10,419 nucleotides of DNA from JAQVOO01 sp964524755 (GTDB lineage Bacteria > Spirochaetota > Spirochaetia > Sphaerochaetales > Sphaerochaetaceae). The stretch is from contig CAZGDR010000056.1 in assembly GCA_964524755.1 (NCBI GenBank), positions 1-10,419 on the forward strand, given 5' to 3'. Position numbers and translations under genes: made by a program. Positions 1 to 6,158 of this stretch are shown piece by piece; the first letter of the stretch is position 1; every line of letters begins with the position of its first letter. The notes under the pieces were generated by a model that did no database searches, was not told the origin of the DNA, and worked only from the letters and a program-made list of their open reading frames with translations.

Positions 1-11
1 AAAAGAAGGCG

Positions 12-26
12 AAAATGTAACATTTT
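12..26. repeat. perfect 7-bp inverted repeat, possible operator
   Basis: AAAATGT and ACATTTT form a perfect inverted repeat around one central base. It lies five bases upstream of a TTGACA hexamer at 31-36 and about 50 bases upstream of the strong promoter at 75-103. The size and tight spacing suit a dimeric repressor or activator site, but no regulator family is recognised, and such AT-rich palindromes also arise by chance. Confidence 0.3.
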
Positions 27-74
27 GGACTTGACAAGCGGTCACATCATATCAGATTTTGTAAATTTTCATTA

Positions 75-103
75 TTGACTGAACATGGAGTGGTGACTAT
101 AAT
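75..103 (+). promoter_or_regulatory. sigma70 promoter of the flavoprotein-E1 operon
   Basis: The -35 hexamer TTGACT (75-80) and a perfect -10 TATAAT (98-103) are separated by exactly 17 bases. Transcription should begin near 110. That leaves a leader of about 100 nt before the GTG start at 209, and the three genes downstream are tightly packed enough to be read from this promoter. Confidence 0.75.
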
Positions 104-105
104 AA

Positions 106-203
106 GGTATCGGTTGCGTCATGGCTTTCTTCCATACCACCCTGTTTTCTCACTGAACAGACAGGGGGTAGAGTCGGACGATATGCATCTTGCATGTAGG
201 AGG
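106..203 (+). promoter_or_regulatory. structured 5' leader with competing hairpins
   Basis: The leader can form a GGTAT/ATACC pairing (106-110 with 134-138). It can also form a stronger stem, ACC-a-CCCTGT/ACAGGGGGT (136-145 with 161-169, one bulged A). The two share bases 136-138 and so exclude each other. A third hairpin, ATGCA-tct-TGCAT (183-195), ends two bases before the AGGAGG Shine-Dalgarno (198-203). No known riboswitch class is recognised. Competing stems beside a ribosome site suggest possible attenuation or translational control, but this was paired by eye without energy calculation. Confidence 0.35.
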
Positions 204-208
204 AAAGC

Positions 209-727
209 GTGTTCGTAGAAATTGATATTGCTTCATTAGAATTAAATCCATTTACTGCTTTCGAGATAGATAATTTTCTCATAACAGCCGGAACAGAGGG
301 CAATTGGAATACGATGACAGCTGCTTGGGGATTTTTGGGGGTTATGTGGAGTAAACCAACGTTTGGTATTGTTGTCCGTGATTCCCGTTATACTTTTGAA
401 TTCTTGGAAAAGTACAACCAATTTACCTGCTCTTTTTTCCCACCATCCTTTAGAAAAGCTCTTCAGTTTTGCGGGTCACATTCTGGTCGTGATACCGATA
501 AAGCCCAAGCCACAGGATTAACTGCAGTAACCACAGAAGGTAACAACAATGAAGATTTCGTTACCTTTGAACAAGCTAATATGGTCTATTGTTGTACAAA
601 AGCATCTAAAACTAACATAGATCCCGCAGATTTTATTGATACCTCAATTTCGCGTCATTATCCAAAAAAAGATTATCACACATTGTATTTGGGGTATATT
701 GACCGCGTTCTTGTGCAAGAAATATAG
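209..727 (+). CDS. flavin reductase-like domain protein (FMN-binding split barrel)
   Basis: This 172-aa protein resembles the flavin reductase/DIM6-NTAB family, which binds FMN and usually acts as a small cytoplasmic oxidoreductase. The visible family pattern is W-N-T-M-T-A-A-W-G (about residues 33-41), then W-S-K-P, the segment V-R-D-S-R-Y-T-F-E-F, F-T-C-S-F-F, and C-G-S-H-S-G-R-D-x-D-K. The GTG start at 209 is chosen because AGGAGG (198-203) lies five bases upstream and no better start follows before the conserved domain. It is the first gene of the operon, nine bases before the E1 alpha gene. Substrate and electron donor cannot be read from the sequence. A link to the 2-oxoacid dehydrogenase is suggested only by position. 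Confidence 0.85.
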   Translation: MFVEIDIASLELNPFTAFEIDNFLITAGTEGNWNTMTAAWGFLGVMWSKPTFGIVVRDSRYTFEFLEKYNQFTCSFFPPSFRKALQFCGSHSGRDTDKAQATGLTAVTTEGNNNEDFVTFEQANMVYCCTKASKTNIDPADFIDTSISRHYPKKDYHTLYLGYIDRVLVQEI

Positions 728-736
728 GGGGTTTGC

Positions 737-1720
737 ATGTCTATTGCCTTTAATCGTGAGCAGGGACTGGATACTCTCTCTTTGATGATTCGCTCTCGTC
801 TTTTTGAGAAAAAAATCGAAACATTATTTTCTTCCCATGAAATGCATGGAACTACCCATCTAGCGATTGGTCAGGAGGCCGTTCATGCTGGAGTTTCTCC
901 AGCTCTTGATCCGAAAGACTGGATAATAACTACCCACCGTTGTCATGGACACACGCTAGCCAAAGGGGCTTCTATAGAAAGTATGCTTGCAGAGTTTTTT
1001 GGACTTAAACAGGGACTTTCTAAGGGGTTAGGGGGGTCGATGCACTTGATTGATCTCGAGCATCATAATGCAGGAACTTCAGCCGTTGTCGGCAGTGGTG
1101 TCGCTATTGCGACTGGTATGGCGTTGCAACTCAAACGAACTGGTTCAGATAACGTAGTGGTTGCTTTTTTTGGGGATGGAGCGAGTAGCCGTGGGATTAT
1201 TCACGAAGCTATGAACATGGCTTCAATTTGGAATCTTCCTGTTCTATTTTTATGTGAACATAATCTTTATGGTATGTCTTCGAGTGCAACAGATATGGTT
1301 TCAGTTAAATCGATTGCCTCGCGAGGCAGTGCGTATTCAATTGAAAGTAGGAGCGTAGATGGCAATGATGTTGAAGTGGTATATGCTGCTGTACAAAAAG
1401 CTGCCCAATATATTCGGGCCGAAGGGCGTCCTTATTTATTAGAAGCCCTCACGTATCGCTTCTCAGGACATTCAAAAAATGATACATGCAATTATAGGAC
1501 GCGAGAAGAAGAAAACGTGTGGAAGCAAAAAGATCCTCTGGAAATATTTAAGGAGCGGATGATTGCTCGGGGACATCTTACTGAGGAAGACTATAAGGCG
1601 ATGAGTACCTTAGAGCAGGATAAACTGGACACTGTTGCAGAATCTCTGATTACACAAAAACAAGAATTATCGTTGGATGAAGCGTATAGCTTTGTCTATG
1701 CTGAGGGAGGCTCACAGTGA
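737..1720 (+). CDS. thiamine-diphosphate dehydrogenase E1 component, alpha subunit (PdhA/AcoA family)
   Basis: This 327-aa protein is the alpha chain of an alpha2-beta2 E1 that decarboxylates a 2-oxoacid (pyruvate most often) or cleaves acetoin, using thiamine diphosphate. The cofactor motif begins G-D-G-A-S at 146-150 and ends with Asn176. Other family marks are H-R-C-H-G-H-T-L-A (67-75), S-K-G-L-G-G-S-M-H (95-103) and the G-H-S-x-x-D loop followed by Y-R-T-R-E-E (244-258). Length is normal for bacterial E1 alpha. The ATG has an AGGGGG site (726-731) overlapping the stop of the preceding gene. The next gene overlaps by four bases, so the two E1 chains are translationally coupled. Pyruvate versus acetoin cannot be settled by eye, so no symbol is given. 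Confidence 0.9.
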   Translation: MSIAFNREQGLDTLSLMIRSRLFEKKIETLFSSHEMHGTTHLAIGQEAVHAGVSPALDPKDWIITTHRCHGHTLAKGASIESMLAEFFGLKQGLSKGLGGSMHLIDLEHHNAGTSAVVGSGVAIATGMALQLKRTGSDNVVVAFFGDGASSRGIIHEAMNMASIWNLPVLFLCEHNLYGMSSSATDMVSVKSIASRGSAYSIESRSVDGNDVEVVYAAVQKAAQYIRAEGRPYLLEALTYRFSGHSKNDTCNYRTREEENVWKQKDPLEIFKERMIARGHLTEEDYKAMSTLEQDKLDTVAESLITQKQELSLDEAYSFVYAEGGSQ

Positions 1721-2781
1721 AGCAGCTGAGTTATCGAGAAGCTATCCGGGAAGCTATGATCGAAGAGATGGCCCGAGATGAACAGGTCGTTGTTATCGGT
1801 GAAGATGTGGGCAGCTACGGTGGATGTTTTAAAGTGACCACTGGCCTTTTGGAACGGTTCGGTACCCATCAAGTTATTGAAACGCCTGTTTCGGAAGAGG
1901 GATTAGTAGGGGTAGCCGTTGGGGCTGCTATGATGGGAATGCGACCGATTGTAGAAATAATGTATGGAGATTTTTCAACGTTAGCCTCTGATCCACTGAT
2001 AAACCATGCTGCTAAAATGTACTTTATGTCGGCTGGCCAAATCTCTGTCCCCCTCGTGTACCGCACTCCCATGGGGAGTGGGACGGGTGCAGCAGCTCAA
2101 CATACCCAAAGTCTTGAAGCACTTTTTACCAATGTTCCAGGTCTTAAAGTAGTCTATCCTTCCACCCCAGCTGATGCCAAAGGATTGCTCAAATCAGCCA
2201 TTAGGGATCCTAACCCTGTCGTTTTTATTGAGCATAAATTGTATGGCAGTGAAGATTTTGTCCCTGAGGGTGAATATACGATCCCTCTTGGCGTCTCTGA
2301 TATTAAACGAGAAGGTACGGATGTATCTATTATAGCCTATGGTAAGGCTGTGTTTATGGCTTTAGAGGCAGCTTCTATCCTTGAAGAGACAGAGGTAAGT
2401 GTTGAAGTCGTAGATTTACGTTCGTTACGACCTCTTGATACTCAAACCATTTTAGCATCTGTCAAAAAAACTGGGCGAGTGGTTGTTGTGCATGAAGCGC
2501 CCCAGTTTGGTGGTTTTTCTGGAGAAATTATTTCCCAGATTGTTGCCGACTTTGAAGCCTTCCAAGCTCTTAAAGCTCCCATAGCCCGAGTTTGTGGGAA
2601 GGAGATGCCAACTCCATTCAATAAGCATCTTGAGATGCAATTACCGCCATCTCCTCATGATATCGTGGACGCGGTTTTGAATCTATTTCCATCAGCTGTG
2701 TATAAAACAACGCCTGCTGGTAAAGATCATCGTGATTTCAGCCATATTGCAGGTCACAGTAAATTCTTGGTCTCGAATTGA
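1717..2781 (+). CDS. thiamine-diphosphate dehydrogenase E1 component, beta subunit (PdhB/AcoB family)
   Basis: This 354-aa beta chain pairs with the upstream alpha chain to make the E1 active site. It shows the N-terminal pyrimidine-binding domain (G-E-D-V-G at 28-32; T-P-V-S-E-E with the expected catalytic Glu60; Q-H-T-Q-S-L-E-A around His129). It also shows the C-terminal transketolase-like domain, ending in the usual P-x-P-F-N-K-H-L-E and P-S-P-H-D-I-V segments. The start is a GTG inside a GTGA overlap with the alpha stop, with GGGAGG at 1705-1710. Typical members end near residue 325; this one carries roughly 25 extra residues rich in Lys, His and Ser. No lipoyl E2 or E3 gene follows, so those partners must be encoded elsewhere or the enzyme uses another electron acceptor. 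Confidence 0.9.
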   Translation: MKQLSYREAIREAMIEEMARDEQVVVIGEDVGSYGGCFKVTTGLLERFGTHQVIETPVSEEGLVGVAVGAAMMGMRPIVEIMYGDFSTLASDPLINHAAKMYFMSAGQISVPLVYRTPMGSGTGAAAQHTQSLEALFTNVPGLKVVYPSTPADAKGLLKSAIRDPNPVVFIEHKLYGSEDFVPEGEYTIPLGVSDIKREGTDVSIIAYGKAVFMALEAASILEETEVSVEVVDLRSLRPLDTQTILASVKKTGRVVVVHEAPQFGGFSGEIISQIVADFEAFQALKAPIARVCGKEMPTPFNKHLEMQLPPSPHDIVDAVLNLFPSAVYKTTPAGKDHRDFSHIAGHSKFLVSN

Positions 2782-2807
2782 ATCACTGCTGTAATACTTG
2801 ATTTACC

Positions 2808-2866
2808 GCGGTCATCACCCTGTAGGTCAGCTTTTTGGGATTTTAGTAACCGTGATGACTGTTTTC
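2808..2866 (+). terminator. possible weak terminator after E1 beta
   Basis: GTCATCAC (2811-2818) and GTGATGAC (2852-2859) form an 8-bp perfect stem, extendable by three pairs including two G-U, about 30 bases past the E1 beta stop, with TTTTC just after. The 33-base loop is long and the T run short, so termination may be inefficient or the structure may have another role. Confidence 0.35.
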
Positions 2867-2988
2867 TATCCAAAGCAGAATAGGGCATACAATTGCACGA
2901 GAGTTGCCAGCTGTAATAACGTATTGGCAAAGAACAGATCATGATGAAATAATGATATTTTTTCAAAGCCACTCCTGTCTCGCTTAAA

Positions 2989-3085
2989 AAGCCCTAACAG
3001 AGAGCGAAGTGTTACTGATACTCCCAATGCCTTTTCCATCTCACTATCAGAAAAAGTTAAACCCAAATTGTTCAACTATGTCAGC
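2989..3085 (-). pseudogene. possible remnant of an IS5-like transposase N-terminus
   Basis: On the minus strand, bases 3051-2989 read S-D-S-E-M-E-K-A-L-G-V-S-V-T-L-R-S-L-L-G. This follows the spacing S-D-x-x-x-E-x-A-L-x-x-S-x-x-L-R-x-x-x-G that I associate with the N-terminal (DUF772) region of IS5/IS1182-group transposases. Bases 3085-3053, one frame off, read A-D-I-V-E-Q-F-G-F-N-F, which would join naturally to it if one frameshift occurred near 3052. Nothing downstream in either frame looks like a DDE catalytic domain, and no terminal repeats were identified. The resemblance is from memory over about 30 residues and could be fortuitous. Confidence 0.28.
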
Positions 3086-3177
3086 ATGATTTTCAACTGC
3101 CTGTGTTTTTTATCTGGTCCGTGGTAGAATCAGTTGTGTGTCTCATACATATCTTTGGTGTTTTTATATTTTTCAAC

Positions 3178-3205
3178 TTGTTATACCATTAAGGATTAAG
3201 ATAAT
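3178..3205 (+). promoter_or_regulatory. candidate promoter of the radical SAM gene
   Basis: TTGTTA (3178-3183) and GATAAT (3200-3205) are separated by 16 bases in an AT-rich stretch, about 50 bases before the start codon at 3256. The preceding gene ends almost 500 bases upstream, so the radical SAM gene probably needs its own promoter. Confidence 0.45.
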
Positions 3206-3255
3206 CTTTTTTAATTTCTGTTGCATCATAGATAGACTTAAGCGGAGGGTATGAA

Positions 3256-4158
3256 ATGATTTTCAAACCTAATTACATAAAGCTATTAGAGAAGGGCGAC
3301 TTATTTAAAAAGGTAAAAGAAGCTCAAAAACATAGTAACCATTGTACTCTATGCCCTCATGCATGTGGAATCAATCGGAGAGAAGAAGTAGGGATTTGTC
3401 GAGCAGATCATAGGGTTATAGTATCAAATTTTGCACCGCATCTAGGGGAAGAAAGAGTTCTCGTAGGTGATAAAGGCTCTGGAACAATATTTTTTGGATA
3501 TTGTAATATGAGCTGTGTCTTTTGCCAAAATTATGAAATAAGTTCCTATGGTAAAGGAGATATGGTTTCCAATGAGAAACTGGCAGAGATGATGCTCGCT
3601 CTGCAAAATCATTATGGTTGCCATAATATAAATCTCGTTACCCCCACTCATTATGTGTTTAATATACTAGAAGCTATATACTTCGCCGCTCAAAAAGGAT
3701 TAGAGCTTCCTATTGTATATAATTGTGGTGGTTATGAAAGCGTTGATACCCTAAAAATTTTAGATGGAGTAATAGACATCTACATGCCAGATTTTAAATA
3801 TAATTCTACTGAATTTGGAAAAAGGTATTCAAAGGTGCCAGATTATCCTGAGAGAGCTAAAAAAGCCTTACTAGAGATGGATAGGCAGGTAGGCGGACTC
3901 AAAACAGATCATAGAAAGATAGCTTATAAGGGATTATTGATTAGACATCTAATGTTGCCTGGTGGGTTAGAAGACACTAAAGGTGTCTTAGAGTTCATGA
4001 AAGAGGAATTGTCTTCAGATGTTCTGGTAAATCTAATGGATCAATACCATCCAAGTCACAAGGCTTTTGAATATAAAGAAATAGCAAAGAGACTAGATTT
4101 TATGGAATATAAACAAGCTTATCATTATGGGAAAAGTTTAGGATTGAGATTAGCTTAA
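3256..4158 (+). CDS. radical SAM protein, PflX/COG1313 family (pyruvate formate-lyase activase homologue)
   Basis: This 300-aa protein has the radical SAM cluster motif C-N-M-S-C-V-F-C (Cys83, 87, 90) in the context G-S-G-T-I-F-F-G-Y-C. It should therefore bind a 4Fe-4S cluster and cleave S-adenosylmethionine. An N-terminal Cys set (C30, C33, C37, C48) in C-x-x-C-P-H-x-C-G-(I/V)-x-R is typical of COG1313 proteins related to glycyl-radical-enzyme activases; their true substrates are largely unknown. The start is supported by GGAGGG (3244-3249) six bases upstream. There is no glycyl radical enzyme beside it, and it stands alone between two long gaps. Hand counts on three of its 60-base lines give about 30, 33 and 43% G+C against about 47% for a pheS line, which hints at transfer from an AT-rich source. 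Confidence 0.88.
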   Translation: MIFKPNYIKLLEKGDLFKKVKEAQKHSNHCTLCPHACGINRREEVGICRADHRVIVSNFAPHLGEERVLVGDKGSGTIFFGYCNMSCVFCQNYEISSYGKGDMVSNEKLAEMMLALQNHYGCHNINLVTPTHYVFNILEAIYFAAQKGLELPIVYNCGGYESVDTLKILDGVIDIYMPDFKYNSTEFGKRYSKVPDYPERAKKALLEMDRQVGGLKTDHRKIAYKGLLIRHLMLPGGLEDTKGVLEFMKEELSSDVLVNLMDQYHPSHKAFEYKEIAKRLDFMEYKQAYHYGKSLGLRLA

Positions 4159-4175
4159 AACCTAATTCACTAGCG

Positions 4176-4216
4176 AGTTGTACACTGAAGGTGTAACTGA
4201 TACTCTTCTGTGTTTT
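4176..4216 (+). terminator. weak terminator-like hairpin after the radical SAM gene
   Basis: AGTT-(gt)-ACAC (4176-4185) pairs with GTGTAACT (4191-4198) around the loop TGAAG, eight pairs with a two-base bulge, 18 bases past the stop codon. The only T run (TTTTT, 4212-4216) begins 13 bases after the stem, too far for a classical intrinsic terminator. Confidence 0.25.
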
Positions 4217-4363
4217 TCAGTAGACAAATGAAGGTAAAAAAGTGTCGGCTGTCAAATCTTTGGATCCATCAGAGCATGGAAAGTATATGACAAGGTCATA
4301 GCAGTCTGATTCCAAAGAAAAGTAATTTTACGCTAAGAGATTAAACTCTTTCAAGTTAGTAAA

Positions 4364-4377
4364 AGAAAAGCTTTTCT
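4364..4377. repeat. 14-bp perfect palindrome
   Basis: AGAAAAGCTTTTCT is its own reverse complement. It sits in the middle of the non-coding stretch between the radical SAM gene and pheS, about 180 bases upstream of the predicted pheS promoter. It could be a protein-binding site; without a loop it would not form a hairpin easily. Confidence 0.3.
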
Positions 4378-4532
4378 CAGTAATGCCCAAAGAGACCTCC
4401 TGTTAAGTAGATCTTTTTAGAGATGCTGCTGAATAATCACAATTGGGAACGGAGGCATCTGCTGTGTAGTTGTTTAGTGTTTATATCCGTCATATGCCCT
4501 ATTTCAAGCTAATAACGCCAATCGTAGCACCC

Positions 4533-4561
4533 TTTTATTTTTTTTCATGAATCGGTACAAT
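4533..4561 (+). promoter_or_regulatory. candidate pheST promoter
   Basis: TACAAT (4556-4561) is a good -10 hexamer. The matching -35 position (TTTTAT, 4533-4538, 17-base spacer) is poor but lies in a T-rich tract that may act as an upstream element. Transcription would begin near 4567, which places the first in-frame ATG (4560) outside the message. Confidence 0.45.
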
Positions 4562-4563
4562 GG

Positions 4564-4588
4564 GCGGTACTCGTGTGGAGTACCACGC
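4564..4588 (+). promoter_or_regulatory. 5'-terminal leader hairpin of pheST
   Basis: GGTACTC (4566-4572), loop GTGTG and GAGTACC (4578-4584) make a perfect 7-bp stem; a GC pair below it can add two more pairs across a two-base AC bulge. It coincides with the predicted transcription start and lies 35 bases before the pheS ATG. No T run follows, so it is not a terminator. It may stabilise the 5' end or bind a regulator. Confidence 0.5.
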
Positions 4589-4619
4589 AAGTGAAACTGA
4601 AACGAGGAGAAACTACAAG

Positions 4620-6158
4620 ATGGAGATTGATGTACGGAACCTGCATCCACTGGAGATTAGGTTACTCAGACATGTGTCGCCCGGGGAATCGATAACGGCA
4701 CAACGTCTCATAGATGAGCTCGATTATAATATTGGTCAATGTAACCAGGCTTTTAGCTGGCTTGTAGCCAAGGGCTTTCTCGAAGAAACTGACCGGAATT
4801 TTCGTACGTTCTTTGAATTGACACCTTTAGGGTATCAGCAATTGGAACAAGGGACTCCCGCACTGAGAATTTTCAATCTCTTAAAAGATAGTGGCCCTCA
4901 CAGTCTTCCTGAGATTGCCGAAAAGTTAGAGTTAGAACGATCTGATGTCGGTTCCGCATTTGGAATTTTGTCTAAAGCTGGAGTCTGTCGCATGGGCGAA
5001 GGAAATAAAGCGGAGACTACTGCAGATGAAGCTCCTCCAGAGGTGCTGGTGGCCAAGGTTGTTTTTTCAAAAGCTGCTGACTCTCCTTTGGAAGCATCGC
5101 AGTTGAGTAAAGAAGAACGAGCTTTTGTGAATAAAAATAGTAAGAAACGGGGAGCAACAGGTTCTCCTTTAAAATTAATTGAACGAGAAGAGGCTTTCTT
5201 CAAGTTAACAAAAACTGGCTTGAAAGCTAAAGAGGCTCTTCTGAAGGCCAATATCACAGGTGAAGAACTTGGTGCAGTTACCGCAGCTATGCTCTCTTCA
5301 GGCTCTTGGAAACAGGGATCTTTCAGACCTTATAGTTTAAACACTCCCCCCGCTCGTCTCCTTTTAGGGCGTAAAAACCCCTATGCGGCGTACCTGCAGT
5401 GGGTAAAGGATAAACTCAGTTCTCTAGGATTTGAAGAGTTCGATGGTCCGTTAGTTGAAAACGAATTCTGGAATGGTGATGCCTTGTTCATGCCTCAATT
5501 CCATAGTGCTCGAGATATCCATGATGTTTACTATATCAAAAATCCTTCACACGCCAAATCCATTGAAGAGCCCTATCTACAGCAAGTTGCCCAAACCCAT
5601 GAAAATGGCTGGGATACGGGGAGCCGTGGTTGGCAATATACCTTTGATCATGAATTTACGCGCCGTCAGGTGATGCGCAGTCAAGGTACAGTCTTATCTG
5701 CTAAAGCGTTACCTACCGCCAAAGTACCTGGAAAATATTTTGGTGTTGTCCGTTGTTTTCGTTATGATCAGGTTGATGCGACTCATGGAGCCGATTTCTA
5801 CCAGACCGAAGGTATCGTAATAGGCAAAGATGTGAATTTGAAAACACTCCTTGGTTTGTTGAAAATGTTTGCTGAAGAGGTGGCCGGCGCTGAAGAGGTG
5901 AAATATGTTCCAGGGTATTTCCCTTTCACCGAACCATCGATTGAAGTCCATATTAAACACCCCGTGTTAGGATGGTTTGAATTGGGTGGTAGCGGTATTT
6001 TCCGCCCAGAAGTTACCAAGGCACTGGGAATTGATGTTCCCGTTCTTGCCTGGGGGCTAGGGATCGACCGGATGGCTCTGATGCATCTTGGCTTGAATGA
6101 TCTACGTGAATTATTTACTCCAGATATTGAGAGTGTACGTATGAGGAGAAGTAACTAA
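4620..6158 (+). CDS. pheS: phenylalanine--tRNA ligase alpha subunit, archaeal/eukaryotic type
   Basis: This 512-aa catalytic subunit of the alpha2-beta2 enzyme charges tRNA-Phe in the cytoplasm. Winged-helix modules, which contact tRNA in this subtype, occupy about residues 5-75 and 80-125, with a Lys-rich linker to about 240. The class II core shows P-Q-F-H-S-A-R-D (292-299), motif 2 R-C-F-R-Y-D-Q-V-D-A-T-H (378-389) continuing to F-Y-Q-T-E-G, and motif 3 W-G-L-G-I-D-R-M-A-L (478-487). In motif 2, R-Y-D stands where many homologues have R-x-E. I start at 4620, not at the in-frame ATG 4560: GAGGAG lies at 4604-4609, and the extra 20 residues would be encoded by the -10 and hairpin region. It overlaps pheT by one base. 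Confidence 0.95.
   Translation: MEIDVRNLHPLEIRLLRHVSPGESITAQRLIDELDYNIGQCNQAFSWLVAKGFLEETDRNFRTFFELTPLGYQQLEQGTPALRIFNLLKDSGPHSLPEIAEKLELERSDVGSAFGILSKAGVCRMGEGNKAETTADEAPPEVLVAKVVFSKAADSPLEASQLSKEERAFVNKNSKKRGATGSPLKLIEREEAFFKLTKTGLKAKEALLKANITGEELGAVTAAMLSSGSWKQGSFRPYSLNTPPARLLLGRKNPYAAYLQWVKDKLSSLGFEEFDGPLVENEFWNGDALFMPQFHSARDIHDVYYIKNPSHAKSIEEPYLQQVAQTHENGWDTGSRGWQYTFDHEFTRRQVMRSQGTVLSAKALPTAKVPGKYFGVVRCFRYDQVDATHGADFYQTEGIVIGKDVNLKTLLGLLKMFAEEVAGAEEVKYVPGYFPFTEPSIEVHIKHPVLGWFELGGSGIFRPEVTKALGIDVPVLAWGLGIDRMALMHLGLNDLRELFTPDIESVRMRRSN

Larger units (their letters stand above)
2782..3255. other. 474-base gap: decayed sequence and pflX upstream region
   Basis: No intact gene is convincing here. 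The stretch contains a long-loop hairpin just after the E1 beta stop, a second small inverted repeat TTGCCA/TGGCAA (2904-2909 with 2925-2930), a possible transposase fragment on the minus strand (2989-3085), and the candidate promoter of the radical SAM gene near 3178-3205. Two short minus-strand open frames in the gap have no recognisable family over most of their length and overlap each other or the E1 beta end. Confidence 0.6.
4159..4619. other. 460-base non-coding stretch upstream of pheS
   Basis: No open frame of interest is seen on either strand, and no tRNA signature. Contents are a bulged hairpin after the radical SAM stop (4176-4198), a small AAGAG/CTCTT repeat (4335-4350), a 14-bp palindrome (4364-4377), and two mutually exclusive pairings: CCTCC with GGAGG (4396-4400 and 4451-4455), and AGATGC with GCATCT (4421-4426 and 4455-4460). 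The pheS promoter and leader hairpin sit at the right end. The upstream 300 bases could be decayed sequence or an unrecognised small RNA. Confidence 0.6.

Noticed and set aside
31..60. A second promoter starting at TTGACA (31-36)
   Set aside because: No acceptable -10 hexamer lies 16-18 bases downstream; the pair at 75-103 is far better.
2754..2972. Minus-strand open frame of 72 codons overlapping the E1 beta end
   Set aside because: It overlaps the conserved plus-strand gene, has no recognisable domain, and its composition looks like antisense of coding plus intergenic sequence.
3194..3212. GATTA-aga-TAATC hairpin followed by six T, a possible terminator
   Set aside because: A five-pair AT-rich stem is too weak, and it overlaps the likely -10 of the radical SAM gene.
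4562..4575. T-box-like sequence (GGGCGGTACTCGTG) before pheS, a gene often under T-box control
   Set aside because: The U of the UGGN bulge is C, the bases form their own perfect hairpin, no terminator/antiterminator pair or T run follows, the predicted -10 overlaps it, and no specifier stem was found upstream.
4560..4619. Longer pheS starting at ATG 4560
   Set aside because: The added 20 codons run through the end of the -10 hexamer and the leader hairpin, have no ribosome site, and the downstream ATG 4620 has GAGGAG and gives the usual N-terminus.
4898..5257. Minus-strand open frame of 119 codons inside pheS
   Set aside because: It lies antisense to the well-supported PheS linker region, has no ribosome site or family resemblance, and its length is explained by the codon bias of the sense gene.
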